The position numbers were made by a program, and so were the translations under genes. Positions 31,401 to 40,400 of a DNA stretch of 64,000 bases are shown in pieces; the stretch's first letter is position 1, and each line of letters opens with the position of its first letter. The DNA lies in the NCBI GenBank assembly GCA_016283155.1, contig JAEEMI010000025.1:1-64000 (forward strand), read 5' to 3'. The DNA comes from Clostridia bacterium. GTDB taxonomy: Bacteria > Bacillota > Clostridia > Christensenellales > UBA1242. The notes below the pieces were generated by a model. The model saw only the letters and a list, made by a program, of their open reading frames with translations. It had not been told where the DNA came from and did no database searches.

Positions 31401-34400
31401 TGGTTTAACTAAATATGCAATTTGAGCTTTCGCAATACTAATCTTTGCATAATATCCGGTAAAGTCTTCAATATTATCACTACCCGTCACTTTAACCCAT
31501 AAATAATAATCAATTGCATTTTTACCAGTTATCCTACTTAAATCGGTAACCCAAGCATTTGCATTTGTCGGACCTGCGTTAGTTTCACTACCAGTACCTA
31601 ATCCCCAACGCACAACTATGTTCGGATTATAAGTTTCCAGATTAACATCGCCAACACTTGCATTAATTTTAATCGTTAATTTACCTTCAGTATTTGGTGT
31701 TAAGTCAGCCAAAACTTGATTTTTACCAATGTATGATAAACCACTGTGTGTGTTGATACCATAAAAATAACTTTTGGTTAAAATTGCTTTAGTAATTACT
31801 GCTTTTTCATTCGGGTTATCAATGGCATAGCAACGCATATAATCAGCAATGTTATATTGACCATTTTTGGGATTTGGTTTACCAGTAACTTTTACCCAGA
31901 TATAATAATTGCCAGCATTACGTGCCTTTAAAGCATCAAGATTATTTTCATCAACCCATTCTGCTGGAGCGATGCTAGGATCACTCGAATAGCCATATTC
32001 AATTTTACTATAATCATTGGTACTATTTAATGTATAACCATTACTAAACTTTTGAACAACAATATTGTAATTATCATTCGTTTTTCCAACCAAGGTATGT
32101 TCTGCCCCATTATAAGTCGATGAAGTGAAAGTCATACCACTTAAAGTGGTCTTACGTAACTCAGATTGCGGATCCGCTTGGGCAATTGTAACTGAACCAA
32201 TGTAGCGAGGTTCTAATGCAGTGTGACTTGTACCTTGATTAAATTTAAGCCAAATATAATAAGTTCCCGCGTGAAGTTGTACTAGGTTGCTACCAGTAAT
32301 TGTATAATGCCAAGTATTATCTGATGTCGTACCTGTTTGTGTTCTAACATCAGGGCTACCACTAATGTAATAATATGCCCTACCCATATCACCAACTAGT
32401 TGGTTACCATTCTTCAATCTAACCGTGGCACCAGTCTTAATGATACGTTGATTTTTTCCATTATAGGTTAAGTCATAGAATTCTGGTGCGATAACATCAA
32501 GGTAACGTTCATCAACACGATAAATTTCAGCATAATTCGGAGCTACAAACATCGCATAGATTAACGGAATTGTTCCATCAATATTTTGATAATTATTACC
32601 AGATTTAAGTGCCAACTTAACGTATAATTGATAATTACCAACTGCTAAGGCTTTAGCGGATAAAATTGCTTTCCAAGAATCATCTGTGGCCAATGGAGCT
32701 GATTCGGTCGTAGTTTTGAAGCAATATTTAACATTACCAATGTCAATCTCGTCAGTAACATCATAACCACCAATTGAAACTTTTAATTCACCCGCAATCA
32801 AGCCATCGTTGTAACCTTGATTTGCTCCATTAAACATTACACTTAAACCAGTAATTCCAGAAATACTTAGTTCAGAATATTCGGCTTTTTCAATTTTAAT
32901 TGCATCACGCGTACTACCATCATTAGTAGCATATGTTGTCAAACATTGTCTAATAGTTTCAAAGTTGCTGCCACCATCATCTTCAAACATAATCCACAAA
33001 TAATATGTACCATATTTGGATTTGGTTAAAGTTTCCCAACTTGTATGCCAACCATTTAATGATTTATTACTTGGATCAGGAGAATTAGTACTACTATCAT
33101 TCAAAGCATAATAAACATTTCCTTTACGGTCATTTTCCATTGGATTATAACCAGAAACAACATTACCATTGGCATCACGTTTTTGAACTTCGACAACCAA
33201 ATTAAAATCACTAATCATTTGACGTTCTAAACTATTGTAATGATAGGTTTGTCCACTATAAGTCGTTTTTTTCAAACTAATTGAATTTGCATCGGCAGGT
33301 TTAATTGTGATTGTATTTAATTCAAAACAAACTGGATTTAAAGCATTATGGTTATCGCCAGCTTCAACCTTAATCCAAGGATAATAAGTACCTACCTGAC
33401 GAATAGTAACATCACTATAATTAGTTTTCCATTCGCTAGGTGCTGGTTCAATTTCTGGATTAGTTGAAACACCATATTTGATTACACCCAAAGCACCATA
33501 AGTAGTGTCTGATTTATGATTAGTATATTTAATCTTAGTAGTACCATTACTTTCTTTTAAATAAATTTTGTTACCATTTACTTCATAATACAAACTATAA
33601 TCCATCTCATTCAAGAAAACTTGATATTCCGATGCTGTATAAATTAAATTATCATTTTCCTCAGTTACTAAATTACTGTTTTCAACCTCAACTTTTTTAA
33701 TTTCAACCGTAATAAATACAGTAGCTGAATCAATCGGACCAACATTATCTCCCATATTACGTGTATCTGGTTTGAAATATAAATGATAAGAACCTGCAGC
33801 AGTTTTTTGGGTCAGATTAGCATACGGAACAAAACTATTTTGTGTATCTTCCCAACTATAAAGCAAATTAATTTCCGTCATTTGATGAGTTGTTTGATTC
33901 TCATATTGAGCCGAACCTTGGTTAAAGAGGTCATCATTACTGATAGCGTGCCCCGTATAATACACGTTGTTTTTCTTTGAAGGCATCGTCTTAATTGAAG
34001 CATTGGTTTGACTAATTGAAACTTCAACATACGGGTAATTCGTTTGATTCGCCTCTAATGTCAACGCATTAAAGATAGTAACACCATTTTCGGTATATGT
34101 AGCACCGCGATAATAAATACGATAAGTTCCAGCAGCAACTCTCGTTAAAGACGTTGCATTTTCTGTCCAACTAGTACTTACACCTTCTAGCCAGTACTCT
34201 ACCGCTGGTTTTGTTTGTGTACTCTTCGTAATCAATTGATGTGCGGTTTGTGTATCAGTCACCAAGCCAGTAATTTGTTTCGGTGGAATTTGTACAAACG
34301 ACGTTGTCGGAATAATTTCCGCACTGCCAAGATCATAATATTTTACAGCATAAACGCTGGTTGTATTGTTAATTGTAATTTTTAACCATAAATGATAGAC

Positions 34401-37400
34401 ACCAATATCTGTTACTTTGGCTGCAGCAATTGTATTTTGCCAACCACCCGTAGTAGCAGCAACAGTAGTTTCATTATCATCTTTAGTTAATAAATATTTA
34501 AAGGTTGTTGAAGACGAATAATTAACACCATTAATTTGAACTACTGGAGTTTCGTCTGCTTCAAATAATTGTTGTTGGACACCTTTAAATTCTATATCAG
34601 TAAAAGTATATTGATACTGATGTTGACTAACTCCACCATAATATTTTGCGACTTTAGATTGGTTAGTTAAACTGACCAAACTACTTGCATCAGAATTTTT
34701 CTTAACTTGGAAACTAATTTTAGTTCCCACAACAGCATTGTTTTGATAGGTATTATTATCAATTTGATAGATTTTAGAACCAGCCGCAACATTGGCACTA
34801 CCCGACCAGCTTATCCATAAATAATACGTATCAACATTTTTTACGACAAGACTGCTGTAATTAGCTAATGTATAATAAGTACCAGTCATCGTTGTTTGAT
34901 TATTGCAAACACCAATTTTAAATGCATTAGATGCAGCAAATGATGTAGTAAGATTGTTAATAGTTGTGGTTGTATCTGTACTTGAACTATTAACCTTAAC
35001 CGTCGGCGTCGAAGAAGCCTTAATTACTTTTTGGTTAGTATTACTAAATGTTAAAGAATAAGTTTTATAACCATCTGCAGTAGTGCTTGAAGTTTGTGGT
35101 TCAAAACTAAGGCCAGTAAAATAATAATTAGTAAAGTTTGTTAATTGTGTAATTTTAAAGCTACCATAAACACGTCCCGTCGTTTCAGTTAAGTTATCAC
35201 TTTGATTCCATTTAATCCATAAATAATAAGTGCCAACATCAGTTTTTGTCGGTAATTCCGCAACCGTACTTTTCCAATCATTATCGACCGTAGGTGCTGT
35301 CGTTCCGTCAGAATTAATTGCGTATTTGACACCCGAATAGATTAACGATTGATCAAATGATACTGTAGCACCTGATTTTACAATTTTATATGAACTACCC
35401 TTGTAAACACTGCTACCATTTTTAATATCAGCAGAAGTTGATCCAGTAATTGTCAATCCTTTCATTGTCACATTTGTAGCATCATAACGGGTAACATTAA
35501 TTGTGGCAGCTTTAAAGATGACACCATTCTGTAAACTGTTGTGCGATAATACACTAAACCACAAATACCACGTACCTGCTGTACTGGTGCTTAAGTTTTT
35601 AATTGCCGTATTCAAACTGGATGCAGTTGTACAATCGTTAAACGAACCTAACGCTGATTCATCGCTTTCTTGAGTAAACAAATATCCTAATTGGTTATAT
35701 TCAACGTTATTGTTCACATAATTATTACTAGTAATTCCGTTATATTGATTATTGTTAAATACACTTAAATTAATATTTTGATTGGCATTAAATGGTTTTG
35801 CAGAACCATTAGCATTAATTGCCGATGAGGTTAAGGTTAAACCACTAATCGTGATACCACTGATTGAATCAGTTTGTAAAATCTTAAACACAAAACTGGT
35901 CGTACTTCCTGCAATTTGTTTACTGTAAGTTTTTCCGGCTTTTGGTGTACAAGTAAATTGCAAAGTGTATGTACCAGCGTTAGTCACTGAATTATCTGGA
36001 GTTAAATTTTCAGTAGCACCATTATAACCCACATACGTTAATACAGTTTGAACATCTACCCAAGTGTCATCGGTACCACTATTTGATGAAACAACGTATT
36101 GATTACCAGCATAGATTTTGTGTGGCAAACCATCATAAACAACATCATTGTTTTTACTAATACTTACCGAATATGTGGCTTTACCAATTGTCGTATACAA
36201 CCCAGTACAGCCCCAACCAACTTCATTATATGAGGCTGTGGCATCAGCACGATACCACAAATAATATTTGATTTGATTACCACTGTCATTATATGCTGTG
36301 GTTTTGGTTAAGGCACTAATATCGGTACTTACAACATCTTTGTCACCAGGTGCGACCGTATTTGATTGTGTGATGGCGTAATAAATTGTAGCTTTTTCGT
36401 CTTTTACAGTATCGGTTGATAAATATACTTGACTAGCAGCTCCAGTAAAGAGTTGTTGATCAGCATTGTTATAAATCAAACCACTAATACCATTCAAACT
36501 TCCACGATTAATTCCACCGCCAGTTTTACCAATCGTCACCGTAATGGCTTGAACATAACTATTTTCGTAACCATATACATCCTGTATGTACCAAGAAATG
36601 GTATAAGCAGTGGCTTTGATACCTTTAAATGAATCAGCATTCCACTCGATAAAGCTACTACTATCATTCATTCGGTACATAAACGTACCTGTATATCCCG
36701 ATTTAAACGAACCAGGCGTAATCAAATTTTGTGCTACACCTGTAAACGATAAATTGTTAATTTTTTGTGGTGCTACATAATGTGTTCCTGCTTTCAATTG
36801 AGCTTTGGCAACAGTTAACGAAATGTAGCCCATTCCACTGTCCAAATAATCAGCGTCACCTTGAACGTAATATTCAATGGTGTAATAACCGGGGTCATTA
36901 ACCGTGATATCTTTATAGTTGTATGTAGCAGTAGATACCCAGCCATTTGCGCCACTAATCACATCAGTACCTTTACCAGTAACATTACCATTGGCATCGA
37001 TAATACTTTGGTACATCTCAATTGGTTCACCGGCATTATTAACAACACGGTATTGCATTTTACCGTGTACTGGAACACCGCCAGATTGTAACAACATAAT
37101 CGGGGCACCATCTTTATACACCAAGCTAGTACCAGCACTAGCTTTTGGTTCTTGACCAGCACTAATACTTGCGGCCGCCGCACCAATCGTTACATCAAAC
37201 CAACTGACATCGGTTTCGTGATAATCATAATATAATCTGACACCACTATCCGTAGCACTGACAAATCGATATTGCACCGTATAGGTACCGGGTAAACCAC
37301 GTTTTAACAAATCGGGATATACACCAGTACCCCAGTCATCAAACCAATCGGCATCTGCCCCTTGATTGGCATCACCCTTGATCCGATATTGCAATTTACC

Positions 37401-40400
37401 AATTGTTTTACCACCTGTATTCGTCTTCAAACTACCTTGATTGAACAACGCCTTTTGCACCGCAGCGCCATTATTACCAGTTGTATAGACTAAATCTGTA
37501 CCGACTTTTGCTGTCGGTTTAGTAATTAATGAAGTCGCCGAGCCTTTATTAATAGTAACGGTAAAGAATTGAACCGGCGTGTCATAATAACATTTATATC
37601 CACCGACAGTTTTACCTTCAATGTAATATTCAACCTTATACGTATTTGGCAATTCGGCCTCAATTTTTGAACTATCATTGGTAAATGCCACCATTGCATT
37701 CGAAACGCCAACTTTGGATAATTGATACTTTAATGTTCCAGTACTTGTATCACTGGTTCCTGCATTACCTAATAAACTAAGTTTTGTTCCATTATACGCT
37801 AATGTCGCAGTCGGTGCTGCCGGCTTGTTAGTATCGTTATTACCGTATTTGGCTTGTCCCTGATCAATGGTTACCATAAAGCTGCTTTCGGGGCTATTTT
37901 CATAACCGGTACTTTTACCCTTTGCGTAGTAGGTGATAGTATATGATCCCGGATACGTTCCAACAATTTTACTGGTATCTGTCGTAAAGCCTACGTTGGT
38001 ACTGGGACCAGTAACTTTATAGTTCATTGTTCCCATTGCATTAGCCACGCCAACTTTTGAAAGTAGCCCTATTGAACTACCAACATAAGATAAACCACTC
38101 TTGCCTACAGGAGCGGTAACAACAGCCGCCTGATTTGACAGAATTGACGCCGAAATAGTACCAAGGTTACTGGTAGAATAATTACTTGATTTTGTAATCA
38201 CTTTAAATTCGATTGTATAATTGGCGACATCCTTTACCTTAATATAAGCTATGTTATTTGTCCATTCACCACTTGCAGTAGGAACGCCCGATACATTAAA
38301 TCGTTTTGCGGTATCAACCGTAGCACCTGATGGATTGGATACGGCAGTACCATTACTGTGTGGTATCACGGCTGAATATGCATTATTGGTTCCCTTTTTC
38401 AATATGCGATAAATGATAAAACCATCATCAGCGCTAACACCAGCCTCAATTGTACTTAATAGTTGTTGATAACCATTATTAAACAATTTATCTTCCGCAC
38501 TTGCCGCTGGCACACTGATTTGCAATTTCTGAATTGTCGCGATAATTGTACCAATCGCACTATTTTCACAATTATCAGTACTGTCAGCGGCAGCACGGTA
38601 TTGAATGTAATAATTCCCCGCGTTGGTACCCTTTAAATTTGCAGGCAACGTACTTGGCAAATCAGTCCACCCATCAGTTGGCCACTCGGGACTACCATTT
38701 GTGTATTTTGTAGGCACACGATATTGCATTTTCCAACCAATACCAACGCTACCATTATCAACTAACAAATTTTTTGACGTACCATCATACACTGATACCG
38801 TATTTGGTGTTGGCGCAACGACAGTTGGTGTTCCTTTATAAACAGTAATTGAAATACTTTGTGGATCGCTATCAAGATAATTATTATCAGCAGCAACAAT
38901 TTTATAATCTAAAATATAGTCACCGGCATTTGAAACAGTCATTTGGTTAATATCAGTATTCCAATTTTTACCAGTAATATATCCATTAACACCGTCACTT
39001 TGTTTTCTTAATTTGTATTGGATTGAACCCATTCTTTCTGTGGTTGAACCAAACTTAAAATTAACACTACCCTTCGTTGAATCTGATAACAATTTATGTG
39101 TCACAATTGTACCATCACTACCATAACTAACAGTGAAAGTTCGCGTTGGATTTGGGTAAGTGTCAATTGTTGCTTTATAAGCCGCAATCGTTACCGTCAT
39201 TTCGTATGGAACATGTCCACTAAGCATAAAATATCCATCTGGCCAACCATCTTCACCTACAATATAATACTGGACCGTATAAGTACCGGCCGCCGTAGCC
39301 TTCATCTCATTAATATCAATAGCTGTTTGCCAATTACCAGACGTACCAATGCGGTAGCACACAGTTCCGTGATCCGCCGTACCAGGACTTTCTAATAATT
39401 GTTGAGGACTTCCATTGTAGACAAGACCAGTATAAGGAACCGGTTGTTGTGTTAAACAAGTAACAAGATCACCAACAGCTACTTCTATACTACGTATACC
39501 AGACCGGTTGAAATTTTCGTTACCATCTACGTAAAAATATACTCTATGTTTCCCCGATTCAATTGCTGTGACTGCTGTCCAATCATCTGTCCAACCATTT
39601 ACAAAATCTGTCGTTCCGTTAGATGATGGTATTTCATCAACTACGTAATAAATCTTTGACCCCATTTTGCATTTCACACCATTATTATTCATTACTTCTA
39701 TTATAGTCGCGGGCGACTCAAGTAAACAAAGCGGATCAGATGTATAATTCAAATTTTTAGCACCTGTTGGGTTTGTAGCGCCTGCATTGTTCTTGTTAAT
39801 TACAGCAGTAAAAGAAGTTATCGTCTCAAGGTAGTTTGTTGTTTCAGGAATTTTTGCCCAAACTGTATAATTACCAGCGTCAATGCCATAAATATTACTG
39901 TAGCTCGTATACGTACCGTTTTTATCCAGTGAAAACAATATATTAGTACCCGAATTAGTCTCGTTTGCATATCCAGTACTGCCCAAAAAATGAATCTCAT
40001 TGCCATATTGATACTGATATGAATATATATTCGGTTTAGTTGTAAAACTATTCACGGCTTTGTCAATTCTTATCTCACCGTCCGTGTCAGTATTACCACC
40101 GGTCGCCCAAACATCATCGCTTTGTATATAATCATAACCATTAGTACTGTTTTGCGGACAAGCATTACACTTAACTTTGTATACACCTGCCGATTGCTGA
40201 CTGACATTCGATAATGTGTTAGTGGAAGAAGCTGAATTAGTACCAACACGATATGTTGTGTATTTTATATAATAAGCATTCGTAGGTACGTTTGCATTAT
40301 TTGCAAGTTTTGTCGTTACACTTCCGCCCGAATCTAATAATTTTTGACTGTTTTTATTATAAATAATTGACGTACTTTTCAAAACAGGAGCACTGGCCGA